Part shown: in pieces, positions 1 to 8,539 of the stretch
Numbering within the stretch: the first letter of the stretch is position 1
How the letters are laid out: the number at the start of each line of letters is the position of its first letter
Notes under the pieces: model-generated
The model's input: only the letters and a program-made list of their open reading frames with translations
Told to the model about the DNA's origin: nothing
Databases searched by the model: none
Assembly (NCBI GenBank): GCA_020631395.1
Contig: JAHDHI010000049.1
Span: forward strand, 1 to 37,685
Direction of reading: 5' to 3'
Origin: Bizionia sp.
GTDB lineage: Bacteria; Bacteroidota; Bacteroidia; Flavobacteriales; Flavobacteriaceae
Length of the DNA stretch: 37,685 nt
Made by a program: the position numbers and the translations under genes

Positions 1-1
1 G

Positions 2-214
2 AAATTAAAATTAATAACAACAGAAAAGTCGCTTAGAAATTTATACCACAATTTATTAGGTAGTCCATTTTGGTTTTCTCAAATGCCACAAAACAATGTT
101 ATAATGGCAATTGCTGCTACATTCTATGTATTTACCACAAATCTAATAGATTTTAAATTGTCCATTATCACTTGCGTATATCATAACCTTATTCCTCTCT
201 TTGGTTCTTTATGA
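2..214 (+). pseudogene. Possible transposase C-terminal remnant (IS1380-like), cut by window edge
   Basis: An open frame runs from the left edge to a TGA at 212-214 and has no start inside the window. It encodes about 70 residues. Part of it, PFWFSQMPQNNVIMAIAATF, resembles the conserved C-terminal stretch of IS1380-type DDE transposases (PFS-x-M-x-x-N-T/N-V followed by a hydrophobic helix). Those proteins normally continue well past this helix, so the copy looks truncated. I see no terminal inverted repeat or target duplication nearby. The family call rests on a short motif only; it could be the end of some other protein. Confidence 0.33.
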
Positions 215-375
215 TTAATACTTGAATTTAGTGAAATGCTAAGTTAAGATGTATTTACAAGTGATTGGCAGGAGGAAAGGGGGTAAATCATATTCCATGC
301 CTATTGAAAGACAATGGATGAGATTAATTGCTCATTGATAAGACTGTTCTTTGAAATGGACTAGAAGGCAATCAA

Positions 376-2910
376 TTAAAATCGCATCGTAGTTCTTATG
401 TTGAACACTCTTGGTGTAAGATAATTGGGAATGGCATATTGACGTTTGCTATATACATCCCTTACCCAAGTATTGGTGATGGAGTTCTGCACATCGAAAA
501 TGTTGAAGATCTCAAAACCAAACGAAAGCTCTTTAAATGGCTTTTTCCAGCCACTGTCAAACTGTTTCTTGTCATCTACGATTACGAACTGGAAGCCTAT
601 GTCCGCCCTCTTGTAATCGGGCAAACGGCTTTGAAAGACATATGGATCGGCATAACTGGGAGAACCGCCAGGCAAACCTGTGTTGTATACCAGATTCAAA
701 TACATTTTCATATTTGGTATGTTGGGCACGTAATCTTGAAACAATGCGGCAAATTTCAAACGTTGATCCGTTGGGCGAGGAATGTAGCCACGACCGTTTA
801 TGTTTTCTTCCGTTTTCAAATAACCAAAGCTGAACCAACTTTCCGTGCCAGGTACGAACTCGCCATTCAAGCGCAAATCCAAACCATAGGCATATGCCTT
901 GGCAGCATTGTTTGCTCGGTATCTGATACGTACGTTTTCAACCGTATAGGGGTTTACGTCGGTTAGGTTCTTGTAATAGGCTTCTGTCGTCAATTTAAAT
1001 GGTCTTTCCCAGATCTTGAAGCTATAGTCGTTACCTAGCACCAAATGAAATGATTTTTGGGCTTTTACATTGGGTTGTACGATACCGTTGGCATCTCTCA
1101 ACTCCCTATAGAAAGGTGGCTGGTAGTATAGACCTCCACTTACACGAAATAGCATGTCTTTTTCCCAGTCTGGTTTTATGGCAAACTGAGCTCTTGGGCT
1201 GAATACGGATTGAGATTTTTTTTCTATGTCGGATCCTTCATCCGTCACACTCCAATTGTGGACTCTTACACCTGCATTGTACCAAACGTCGCTGGTTCCC
1301 AATTTGGAACGTTTGCTCCATTGTAGATAGGCTTGTAATCTGTTTATTTGAGTGTTGTTCCTTGCTTGCACGTTTTGAAAAGCTACCAAAGGTGTCGTAT
1401 CTGGGGTGTAAGGTTGGTTGTCGAAACCACCTATGTCCGGTGGATTAATGGAAAAACCGGCAGAATCAATGACTTCCCATTCTATCAAACGATCACGAAT
1501 GTCCTCATTGGTATATTTCAAAGACCATTTGAACTCATTGTCATCTTTGTTGTAGGTTCCTTTGTGCTCCACGGTCGTGATCAAGGCATCCAAATCGTTC
1601 CTTCCATGATTCAATTGGCCACCGATACCTTCACTGAACTCCACTTCTCCCAAATCCTCATCTCCAATGTTGCTGTTGACTTCACCTAAGCGATATTCCG
1701 CCAAAATGTCGAAATGTTCCTCTTCAACCGTGTGGTAGGTGGAGGTCACCAAGCTCAAATTCAAATTGTCGTTGACTTCATAGTTACCTTGCAAGGCACC
1801 AAAGAGCGTTTGGTAGGAATCCCGTTCTTGTCCCTCGTAAAAAACCAACAAGGCCAATGGGTTGTCCAACGTACCGAAGTTCGTTTGGCGTGTTTGTGGT
1901 TCGTAATTGTACTTGTTTATGGATGCGTTTCCTAAAAAGCTCAATTCGAACTTGTCGGTGAACTGATAGGTCAAGTAAGTTTGTATGTCTGCAAATTTTG
2001 GGTCGTAGTTGGTTTTCGTTTCCTTTGCTTGAACCAATAGGCTGTTGTCCCTGTAGCGCAATCCAGCTATTCCCGTGAATTTGGAGTCCTTGCTTATGGT
2101 TTCTACAGCAACACTGCCTCCGAGCAAGCTCAAATCTGCAGCAACTCCGAAATTTGTAGGTTTCTTATAGGTAATGTCAAGAACAGAAGACAACTTGTCT
2201 CCATATTTGGCTTGAAATCCCCCTGCGGAGAAATCGACATTGGAAACCAAGTCGCTATTTACGAAGCTCAAACCTTCTTGTTGGCCAGAACGCACCAAGA
2301 AAGGTCTGTATACTTCAATGCCATTGACATATACCAAATTCTCGTCAAAGTTTCCTCCACGTACTGAATACTGCGTACTCAGCTCATTGTTGCTGCTAAC
2401 GCCTGGTAGTGTCTTCAGAAGGTTTTCCACACCTGCATTGGCGCCAGGGATCTTTCTTATTACTGCCGGCTTTATGGTTATGACACCTTCGACGTCCTTC
2501 CTCTTTTTTCCACTCAAGACAATTTCGGAGATTTGCTCCACACTTGTGTTCATTACTGGATTGAACTCAAAAGTCTCTCCGTTTTTCAAGTTTACGGTTA
2601 TTGTTACCTTTTTGTGTGAAACATGCGTGAACACCAATCTGACGTCTTGATTGGAAGGTACCTTTAGCTCAAAGAAGCCATTTTCGTTGGTTTGTGTACC
2701 ATCGCTGTTGGTTTTTATGTTTACTCCTTCAATGGGTAGATTGTCATCATTTAGAATAATACCATTTACGGTTGCTGTTTGTGCAAACATGAAAACAGGT
2801 AAAAGCAAGACGATAAGTTTCAGCAAGTTTGGTCTAGTTGTCAATGTAGTATCTATTTTTTGTCTCTTAAAAGTGCAACTGAAATCTTGAAAGGTTTCGA
2901 TTGCATTCAA
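376..2910 (-). CDS. TonB-dependent receptor with carboxypeptidase-like N-terminal domain
   Basis: This is an outer-membrane gated channel powered by TonB/ExbBD; the substrate cannot be read from sequence. A hydrophobic signal segment (LKLIVLLLPVFMFAQ, residues 30-44) is followed by a CarboxypepD_reg-like beta-sandwich (about 46-130), a plug domain (about 145-235, with IPGANAGVENLLKTLPGV and the YSVRGGNFDENLVYVNG motif), and a long barrel ending in Phe. The length, 844 residues, suits the family. It lies 14 bases after the M23 peptidase gene on the same strand, so they are probably co-transcribed. The start is odd. The in-frame start is TTG at 2910, while an ATG at 2906, one base out of frame, opens a 17-codon frame that would join this gene if a run of six A (coding strand) at 2856-2861 had one more base. 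Other TTG or CTG starts just before the signal peptide are possible. Confidence 0.9.
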   Translation of the reverse strand: MNAIETFQDFSCTFKRQKIDTTLTTRPNLLKLIVLLLPVFMFAQTATVNGIILNDDNLPIEGVNIKTNSDGTQTNENGFFELKVPSNQDVRLVFTHVSHKKVTITVNLKNGETFEFNPVMNTSVEQISEIVLSGKKRKDVEGVITIKPAVIRKIPGANAGVENLLKTLPGVSSNNELSTQYSVRGGNFDENLVYVNGIEVYRPFLVRSGQQEGLSFVNSDLVSNVDFSAGGFQAKYGDKLSSVLDITYKKPTNFGVAADLSLLGGSVAVETISKDSKFTGIAGLRYRDNSLLVQAKETKTNYDPKFADIQTYLTYQFTDKFELSFLGNASINKYNYEPQTRQTNFGTLDNPLALLVFYEGQERDSYQTLFGALQGNYEVNDNLNLSLVTSTYHTVEEEHFDILAEYRLGEVNSNIGDEDLGEVEFSEGIGGQLNHGRNDLDALITTVEHKGTYNKDDNEFKWSLKYTNEDIRDRLIEWEVIDSAGFSINPPDIGGFDNQPYTPDTTPLVAFQNVQARNNTQINRLQAYLQWSKRSKLGTSDVWYNAGVRVHNWSVTDEGSDIEKKSQSVFSPRAQFAIKPDWEKDMLFRVSGGLYYQPPFYRELRDANGIVQPNVKAQKSFHLVLGNDYSFKIWERPFKLTTEAYYKNLTDVNPYTVENVRIRYRANNAAKAYAYGLDLRLNGEFVPGTESWFSFGYLKTEENINGRGYIPRPTDQRLKFAALFQDYVPNIPNMKMYLNLVYNTGLPGGSPSYADPYVFQSRLPDYKRADIGFQFVIVDDKKQFDSGWKKPFKELSFGFEIFNIFDVQNSITNTWVRDVYSKRQYAIPNYLTPRVFNIRTTMRF

Positions 2911-2924
2911 TTATGTCAGATTAA

Positions 2925-4610
2925 TTATTTTCTATAAAATGTAGATTCAAATGTAGTATTATTTCCAACATTATCCGTTACAATTACTTTTAAATTGTTT
3001 TTGGTTTCCGTGATGATTCCATCATTGAAATCGTGTGTCAATGTATTTGTTTTATAATCGTATTCCATCAAAATCCATTTTCCGTTAACGGTAGCCCTAT
3101 AATTGGAGATGCCAGTGGTCTTGTCATCAATTTTCAATTTCAAGAAACGATATTTGCTCAGCCATGAGCCATTTTTGAAATTTATAGGCCTTATCGTCGG
3201 GTCGTCAGTATCCGTAGCTAGCACATATGTTCCCAAATCTTTGGTTCGAGTACTCAAAACATCACCTTTTCTTTTGGTGGATGAATAGCTAGGAAAATTG
3301 TTCCAACCTTTCAACTCTGCAATATATAACTGATTGATGTCTTCTTTATTATATTTACTTATGTCATAAGAAATGGTAAAGTACTTTTTTAAGGGTATGA
3401 TCGGCTTATGCAATGTCAATGTATCGTTGGTTACATTGAAGTCGATGTGGAAGTCGTCATAGAAGGTGTTCTTTGGGAAATAGACTGAAATGTTGCCTCC
3501 ATTCAAATTCGTGGCTTGATCCGAAACGATGTAATCTTGAGTAACCTTTTTTTCTTTCACATCTGTAGGCAACTTGTTTTCTCCCTGTATGGTTATGTCC
3601 AAAAATGTAACATTGTCCTTGTAGTCGCTAATTTCCACTTTGTAGACGGAAGCCGTACTGTCTGTTACGGAGATGTATCCGTTGTCTATGATGTTGTCGT
3701 ATAGACTCAATGGGTTGTTTTTTTCTATATAGAGTTTTTGAAGCCTTTGTTTTTTTGTTTTAAAATGTTCGTAATCGATCAAACGATTCAGGTGTTTCGT
3801 TTCAGCAAACGAAAAACGTCTAAAGTCTATCTCGAAGTTTTGAATGCCATTGTAATAGGTCTTTATGTTGTAGACGCCATTTTTGTTGGCCGCCAAATCT
3901 TGCCTGTCTATGGTACCTATTCCAAACCCTATGGTGCCAAAAGCTGTTATTTTCTCTATTTTGTAATCTCCATTTCTTTGAGGAATCAATCGCAATTTCT
4001 GCTTTTTTCTAGATCCATTGACATGGGAGTTCTTACCAATGGGGTAGGCATATACATTGGTGACAATCGGTTTTTTGGTGTCCTTTACGTCAATTCCGAA
4101 TAACATGGGGTTTATGGGTCTCTCTGCATTGTCACGAATCTCGAAATGCAAATGTGGTCCACTTGAACTTCCAGTGTTGCCCGAGTAGGCGATGATGTCG
4201 TTCTTTTTAATGGGCAACTCATCGACATTTGGGAACAACTCAATCTCAAAGGATTCCTTTTCATATTGTTTCTTCTTTATGTAAGCTTCAATCTCTGGAG
4301 AGAATTTCTGCAAATGCGCATATACGCTCGTGTAACCATTTGGATGTGTCACATACAAAGCCTTGCCATAGCCAAAATGCGCTACTTTGATTCTACTTAC
4401 ATACCCGTCTGCTATACCATATATTTTTAGTCCTTGGACTTGTTTCGTCTTGATGTCCAATCCTGAATGAAAGTGATTGGAGCGTAGCTCGGCAAATGTA
4501 CCAGCCAGTACGATGGTGATGTCTAAAGGAGATCTAAAATAATCTTGGGGATACTGAGTTTGTCCAAAAAGGGGACTAGTTAAAAGTAAAAGCAATAAGA
4601 GTTGTCGCAT
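2925..4610 (-). CDS. M23-family peptidoglycan metallopeptidase
   Basis: This is a secreted zinc endopeptidase of the LytM/M23 type, expected to cut peptide cross-links in peptidoglycan. A short signal peptide (residues 1-16, ending LFGQ) is followed at once by the catalytic domain. Zinc ligands are visible as H48 and D52 in HSGLD and as H155 in GPHLHFEIR (H153-x-H155), with the usual YAHL at 97-100. The remaining 400 residues carry no domain I recognise and are rich in beta-type sequence, as in other large Bacteroidetes M23 proteins. The ATG at 4608-4610 is the natural start because the signal peptide follows directly. It is the first gene of a likely two-gene operon with the TonB-dependent receptor. 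It is transcribed away from the zapA group. Confidence 0.9.
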   Translation of the reverse strand: MRQLLLLLLLTSPLFGQTQYPQDYFRSPLDITIVLAGTFAELRSNHFHSGLDIKTKQVQGLKIYGIADGYVSRIKVAHFGYGKALYVTHPNGYTSVYAHLQKFSPEIEAYIKKKQYEKESFEIELFPNVDELPIKKNDIIAYSGNTGSSSGPHLHFEIRDNAERPINPMLFGIDVKDTKKPIVTNVYAYPIGKNSHVNGSRKKQKLRLIPQRNGDYKIEKITAFGTIGFGIGTIDRQDLAANKNGVYNIKTYYNGIQNFEIDFRRFSFAETKHLNRLIDYEHFKTKKQRLQKLYIEKNNPLSLYDNIIDNGYISVTDSTASVYKVEISDYKDNVTFLDITIQGENKLPTDVKEKKVTQDYIVSDQATNLNGGNISVYFPKNTFYDDFHIDFNVTNDTLTLHKPIIPLKKYFTISYDISKYNKEDINQLYIAELKGWNNFPSYSSTKRKGDVLSTRTKDLGTYVLATDTDDPTIRPINFKNGSWLSKYRFLKLKIDDKTTGISNYRATVNGKWILMEYDYKTNTLTHDFNDGIITETKNNLKVIVTDNVGNNTTFESTFYRK

Positions 4611-4654
4611 AAAAAATCTTGTTGGTGCTAAATTATAAATTTGATGACAATTGG

Positions 4655-4662
4655 CAAAGATA
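4655..4662 (-). promoter_or_regulatory. Candidate -7 element for the M23 gene
   Basis: On the minus strand this reads TATCTTTG, an exact match to the Bacteroidetes -7 consensus TAnnTTTG, 45 bases before the M23 start. No clear TTG lies at the expected spacing upstream, so support is only partial. Confidence 0.35.
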
Positions 4663-4731
4663 AATCAAATACCAAGCCAGAGTATTGATTATGAGCATTA
4701 ATGCGAAATTTAAAAATTTATGCAAAAACAA

Positions 4732-4762
4732 TTGTAAAATATAGTGATTTCTGTTAACTTTG
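4732..4762 (+). promoter_or_regulatory. Promoter of the zapB-like/zapA/rny group
   Basis: TTG at 4732-4734, a 20-base gap, then TAACTTTG at 4755-4762: this matches the Bacteroidetes primary-sigma promoter. Transcription would begin near 4768, giving a leader of about 20 bases before the ATG at 4787. Confidence 0.65.
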
Positions 4763-4786
4763 TAGGGTAAGTATTGATATTAGTAA

Positions 4787-5077
4787 ATGAGTAATATTGA
4801 AGATATTGTAGATGCTCTAGAAAATAAAATTAATGAGGTTTTACATAAACTAGACGTTTTAAAGGAAACCAATTTGAAATTATCGAAAGAGTTGGAACAA
4901 TCTCAAAAGACAATTCATAGCCAAGAATCGGAATTGAATGTTTGGCAAGAAAAATATGAAACACTCAAAATGGCGAATACGATACTGGGCAGTGACAATG
5001 ATAAAAGAGAAACCAAACTCAAAATAAATGCATTGATAAGAGACATTGACCATTGTATTGGACAATTATCCGAATAA
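4787..5077 (+). CDS. ZapB-like coiled-coil protein
   Basis: A 96-residue acidic, helical protein with no signal peptide. Almost its full length (about 5-75) looks like a coiled coil, with heptad leucines and Glu/Lys pairs (for example LENKINEVLHKLDVLKETN). It sits 20 bases before zapA. Short coiled-coil proteins in this position are thought to act like ZapB as partners of ZapA at the FtsZ ring; that role is inferred from position and shape, as sequence similarity to enterobacterial ZapB is not obvious. It is the first gene after the promoter at 4732-4762. Confidence 0.7.
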   Translation: MSNIEDIVDALENKINEVLHKLDVLKETNLKLSKELEQSQKTIHSQESELNVWQEKYETLKMANTILGSDNDKRETKLKINALIRDIDHCIGQLSE

Positions 5078-5097
5078 TGCAAGCATAGTATAAAAAC

Positions 5098-5391
5098 ATG
5101 GCTGAAATGCTTAAAATAAAGCTTTCGATAGCTAATAGAGTATATCCTTTAACCATACAACCAAGTCAGGAAGAAGGATTGCGTATAGCAGCTAAGAAAA
5201 TTGATGCTATGATAATACAATTTGAGCAAAGTTATTCCGTCAGAGACAAACAAGATGTGTTGGCTATGTGTGCCTTGCAGTTTGCATCTCAAGTAGAACA
5301 GAAGGCTTTGGACAAAGAACAGGTAAACGAACATGTCGAAGAAAAGTTGAAAGCTTTGAATGACGTGTTGGATTTGCATCTAAGTTCTTGA
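5098..5391 (+). CDS. zapA: Cell division protein ZapA
   Basis: A 97-residue ZapA-family protein that binds FtsZ and helps bundle the division ring. The N-terminal part (MAEMLKIKLSIANRVYPLTI) is the beta-strand pair typical of the family. It is followed by EEGLRIAAKKIDAMI, the most conserved ZapA segment, then a C-terminal helix for oligomerisation. Length and layout are normal. It follows the ZapB-like gene by 20 bases and is followed by a structured RNA and rny. A zapA gene next to 6S RNA is known from gammaproteobacteria, which makes the downstream RNA more believable. Confidence 0.88.
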   Translation: MAEMLKIKLSIANRVYPLTIQPSQEEGLRIAAKKIDAMIIQFEQSYSVRDKQDVLAMCALQFASQVEQKALDKEQVNEHVEEKLKALNDVLDLHLSS

Positions 5392-5420
5392 AAACGTTCT
5401 TATAAATAAATAAGGTTACT

Positions 5421-5586
5421 GCCTACATTAATTATTTTTTTGATAAACTCAACGTTAATTCTTTAAAAAGGGTGAGTTTAAGTTGTAAAAGCGTGCTGTC
5501 TCAGAACAGATACTTGATCAGCTTGTTAGCCCTAAACTTGTTTTTAAGGGGTTTATACAAAACTCAAATTAGTGTAGGCTTTTTTT
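5421..5586 (+). ncRNA. ssrS: Structured RNA, probable 6S RNA (6S-Flavo type)
   Basis: The 215-base gap between zapA and rny contains no ORF but is strongly structured. Bases 5421-5433 pair with 5567-5579 in a 13-bp closing stem (GCCTACATTAATT with AATTAGTGTAGGC, one G-U), followed at once by a T tract from 5580. Inside, TAAACTCA (5444-5451) pairs perfectly with TGAGTTTA (5473-5480). The latter can instead pair with AAACTCA at 5560-5566, so two folds compete. One long hairpin of about 160 nt closed near its ends, with a large interior and next to zapA, is the expected layout of 6S RNA, which binds RNA polymerase holoenzyme. Identity with the Rfam 6S-Flavo family is inferred, not tested. A structured leader of rny is the main alternative. 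I see no clear promoter of its own. Confidence 0.55.
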
Positions 5587-5606
5587 ATATTCTAAATTAA
5601 CTAAAA

Positions 5607-7181
5607 ATGGATAACACAATTGTATTGATTGTAGGAGGTATTGCAATAGGAGCAATAATAGGTTTTATTGTTGCAAAGCTATTGGAGAGAAACAACGCTT
5701 CCAAACTTATAAAAAGTGCTAAAAAATCGGCATCGGCAATTTTAAGAGAGGCCAAAAGCCAAGGAGAAAGTATCAAGAAAGATAAAATTCTTCAAGCCAA
5801 GGAAAAATTTATTGAATTAAAATCGGAGCATGAAAAGGTCATTCTATCAAGAGATAAAAAAATGGCCGACGCGGAAAAGCGTACACGAGACAAAGAATCT
5901 CAAATTTCAAACGAACTTTCAAGATCTAAAAAAGCTGCTGCTGCTGCTGAGTCCAAACTCAATGACTATAACCATAAAATTGATGTTTTGGAGAAAAAGC
6001 AAAAGGAATTGGATAGACTTCACAAAAGTCAGGTAGAACAATTGGAAGTCATTTCCAGCCTGTCTGCAGAAGAGGCCAAGGAACAATTGGTGGAGTCTTT
6101 GAAAGGAGAGGCCAAGAGCGATGCAATGGGTTATGTTCAGGATAAAATCGAAGAAGCCAAGCTTACGGCACAGCAAGAAGCAAAAAAGATCATAATAAAC
6201 ACCATTCAACGTATTGGTACGGAAGAGGCGGTGGACAATTGTGTATCCGTATTCAATATCGAATCTGACGATGTCAAGGGAAGAATAATTGGACGAGAAG
6301 GTAGAAACATTAGAGCCATTGAAGCGGCGACTGGAGTAGAAATCATAGTAGATGATACGCCAGAAGCGATCATCTTGTCTTGTTTTGATTCCGTAAGGCG
6401 TGAAATAGCACGTTTATCGTTGCATAAACTTGTTACCGATGGAAGAATTCACCCTGCGAGAATCGAAGAGATCGTTAAAAAGACGCAAAAGCAAATAGAA
6501 CAAGAAATAATAGAAGTTGGTAAACGTACTGTCATTGATTTGGGAATTCATGGATTGAACCCAGAATTGATAAAAATGGTAGGGCGTATGAAATATCGTT
6601 CGTCTTACGGACAGAACTTATTGCAACACTCTCGTGAAGTAGCCAAGCTTTGTGGTGTAATGGCTGCTGAGTTGGGGTTGAACCCAAAGTTGGCAAAACG
6701 AGCAGGATTATTGCATGATATCGGTAAAGTGCCAGATGCAGAAGCAGATATGGAAACACCGCACGCAATCTTAGGGATGCAATGGGCAGAGAAATATGGA
6801 GAAAAGCCAGATGTATGCAATGCCATTGGAGCGCACCACGACGAAATAGAAATGACATCTCTTTTATCGCCGATCATACAAGTTTGTGATGCGATTTCTG
6901 GAGCAAGGCCAGGAGCAAGACGACAAGTATTGGATTCCTACATCCAACGTTTAAAGGATTTGGAAGACGTGGCTTTCGGGTTCGATGGCGTAAAGAAGGC
7001 CTATGCTATTCAAGCTGGTAGAGAACTGAGGGTAATAGTGGAAAGTGAGAAGGTGAATGATGAAAAGGCTGCAGACCTATCATTTAACATATCTCAAAAA
7101 ATCCAAACGGACATGACCTATCCTGGACAAGTAAAAGTGACGGTGATAAGAGAAACTAGAGCTGTGAACATTGCCAAATAG
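5607..7181 (+). CDS. rny: Ribonuclease Y
   Basis: A membrane-anchored endoribonuclease that starts mRNA decay. One N-terminal membrane helix (residues 4-26) is followed by a long Lys/Glu coiled coil (about 30-200), a KH RNA-binding domain ([15 protein letters not shown], 225-239) and an HD domain with the metal-binding pair H370-D371 in HDIGK and H410/H411 in GAHHDE. At 524 residues it matches the usual length of about 520. The ATG at 5607 places the membrane helix at the very N terminus, as in homologues. It follows the structured RNA by about 20 bases. Transcription may read through from zapA or begin near the RNA. A bidirectional terminator lies directly downstream. Confidence 0.95.
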   Translation: MDNTIVLIVGGIAIGAIIGFIVAKLLERNNASKLIKSAKKSASAILREAKSQGESIKKDKILQAKEKFIELKSEHEKVILSRDKKMADAEKRTRDKESQISNELSRSKKAAAAAESKLNDYNHKIDVLEKKQKELDRLHKSQVEQLEVISSLSAEEAKEQLVESLKGEAKSDAMGYVQDKIEEAKLTAQQEAKKIIINTIQRIGTEEAVDNCVSVFNIESDDVKGRIIGREGRNIRAIEAATGVEIIVDDTPEAIILSCFDSVRREIARLSLHKLVTDGRIHPARIEEIVKKTQKQIEQEIIEVGKRTVIDLGIHGLNPELIKMVGRMKYRSSYGQNLLQHSREVAKLCGVMAAELGLNPKLAKRAGLLHDIGKVPDAEADMETPHAILGMQWAEKYGEKPDVCNAIGAHHDEIEMTSLLSPIIQVCDAISGARPGARRQVLDSYIQRLKDLEDVAFGFDGVKKAYAIQAGRELRVIVESEKVNDEKAADLSFNISQKIQTDMTYPGQVKVTVIRETRAVNIAK

Positions 7182-7198
7182 CAATATATGACATAAAG

Positions 7199-7234
7199 TA
7201 AAAAAGTTCAACTTAATCAAGTTGGACTTTTTTG
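7199..7234. terminator. Bidirectional terminator between rny and the first histidine kinase
   Basis: AAAAAGTTCAACTT and AAGTTGGACTTTTT form a 14-bp stem (one G-U) around the loop AATC, with T runs on both strands. It serves rny on the plus strand. On the minus strand it overlaps the last codons and stop of the kinase gene ending at 7213, so its stem is also coding sequence. Confidence 0.85.
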
Positions 7235-8394
7235 TTTGGAATGGTTATTATGAAAGTAGTACCTACGTTTACCGTGCTTTCTACTTTAATTTTACCTCCA
7301 AAGGATTCTACTTGGCTTTTTACCAAATACAATCCGACACCTTCAGAATTATGGTTGTTGTGAAACGTCCTATACAACCCGAAGACCTCGTTTCCATACT
7401 TATTGAGGTCTATGCCCAAACCATTGTCTTTGACTTTAAGAATTATGTTGTCATTGACTATGGAAGTGCTCAAATTTATTATGGGATTCCTATCTGGGTG
7501 CTTGTACTTTATGGCATTGGACAAAAGGTTTTGAACGATGCTTTCCGCATATGCTGGATTATAGTATATGAATAGGTTTTTATCAATGTTATTGATTATC
7601 GTGGTATTGCTATCTTTAATGAAGACATCAAGAATTCTGGTAGCGTTTTCAATATAGTCTACCAAATATATCTTTTCGACACTTATTTCCTTTTTGGATT
7701 CAACCGAGACAATTTGATTCAAGTTGGAAATCGTTTTGCTTAGAGAGACTGAAAGTACCTTTAAATAATTCACCAATTCCTTTCTGTCGCAGTCACTTTC
7801 GGATTCATCATAGAATTGCAACAAACTTTCAAAATTCCCAGAATGTTCTTTGAGGTTATGTGTTACTATATGGGCAAAATTCTTCAGTTTTATATTTTGA
7901 CTTGTAATCAGATCAAGGGTTTTTCTTATTTTTTCTTCGTTTTCAACGTGCAAGGTTATGTCCGTATGTGTCCCTATGACACGTATCGGTACACCATTGG
8001 AATCTCGTTCTATTATTTTTCCTTTGTCGGAGATCCATTTGTAACTACCATCATTACACAATATGCGATGTACATTTTCATAAAGAGGAGTGATGCCGTT
8101 TAAATGATTGTGATTGTCTCTGTAGTATTTTTCTTTGTCTTCAGGATGCACTCTAGAGTTCCAATCCTCGGAATCGTTGTTGAAGTTTGCATCATCAGGA
8201 TCTTTATACCCCAAAATTCGTTTTGACTCTTTGGAATAAAATACACGACCTGCATTGTTGGCATTATTCCAATCCCAGATGCCAATATTAGAGTTCTCCA
8301 GTGCAAATTTCCATTTTAACTTCTCAAATTGCTCTATTTTTTCTCCAATATCTACCTTATCGCTTTCTCTCTTTTCTTTAGTAGGTTGTTCCAT
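7213..8394 (-). CDS. Soluble PAS-domain sensor histidine kinase (copy 1)
   Basis: A 393-residue cytoplasmic two-component sensor with no membrane segment or receiver domain. A PAS_3 fold with PAC (about 30-147, ENSNIGIWDW to GTHTDIT) leads by a short helix to the phospho-acceptor region, VTHNLKEHSG, with H179 the likely phosphorylated His. It ends in a HATPase domain with N293 (N box), DNGLGI (323-328) and GVGLYLV (352-358). An in-frame ATG at 8454 would add 20 residues, but the matching region before copy 2 is interrupted by a stop, so the start is the ATG at 8394 (or the adjacent one at 8397). It is about 80% identical to the next gene. No response regulator lies nearby, so the partner is unknown. 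Confidence 0.88.
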   Translation of the reverse strand: MEQPTKEKRESDKVDIGEKIEQFEKLKWKFALENSNIGIWDWNNANNAGRVFYSKESKRILGYKDPDDANFNNDSEDWNSRVHPEDKEKYYRDNHNHLNGITPLYENVHRILCNDGSYKWISDKGKIIERDSNGVPIRVIGTHTDITLHVENEEKIRKTLDLITSQNIKLKNFAHIVTHNLKEHSGNFESLLQFYDESESDCDRKELVNYLKVLSVSLSKTISNLNQIVSVESKKEISVEKIYLVDYIENATRILDVFIKDSNTTIINNIDKNLFIYYNPAYAESIVQNLLSNAIKYKHPDRNPIINLSTSIVNDNIILKVKDNGLGIDLNKYGNEVFGLYRTFHNNHNSEGVGLYLVKSQVESFGGKIKVESTVNVGTTFIITIPNKKVQLD

Positions 8395-8539
8395 CATAAT
8401 CAGCACATTTGTCGAGGGAATATATAAATCTACAGAATCTACTATAATTTGCATTTTTTTTACTAATTAAACATTAAGTGATAGATAAAGTGTGTTAAAA
8501 ATCGGTTGAACGGTTATTTTGTTGACAACAAAAAACAAG

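Noticed and set aside
439-966. Plus-strand frame of 175 codons
   Set aside because: It is antisense to the TonB-dependent receptor barrel, lacks any recognisable motif, and the minus-strand gene explains the region fully.
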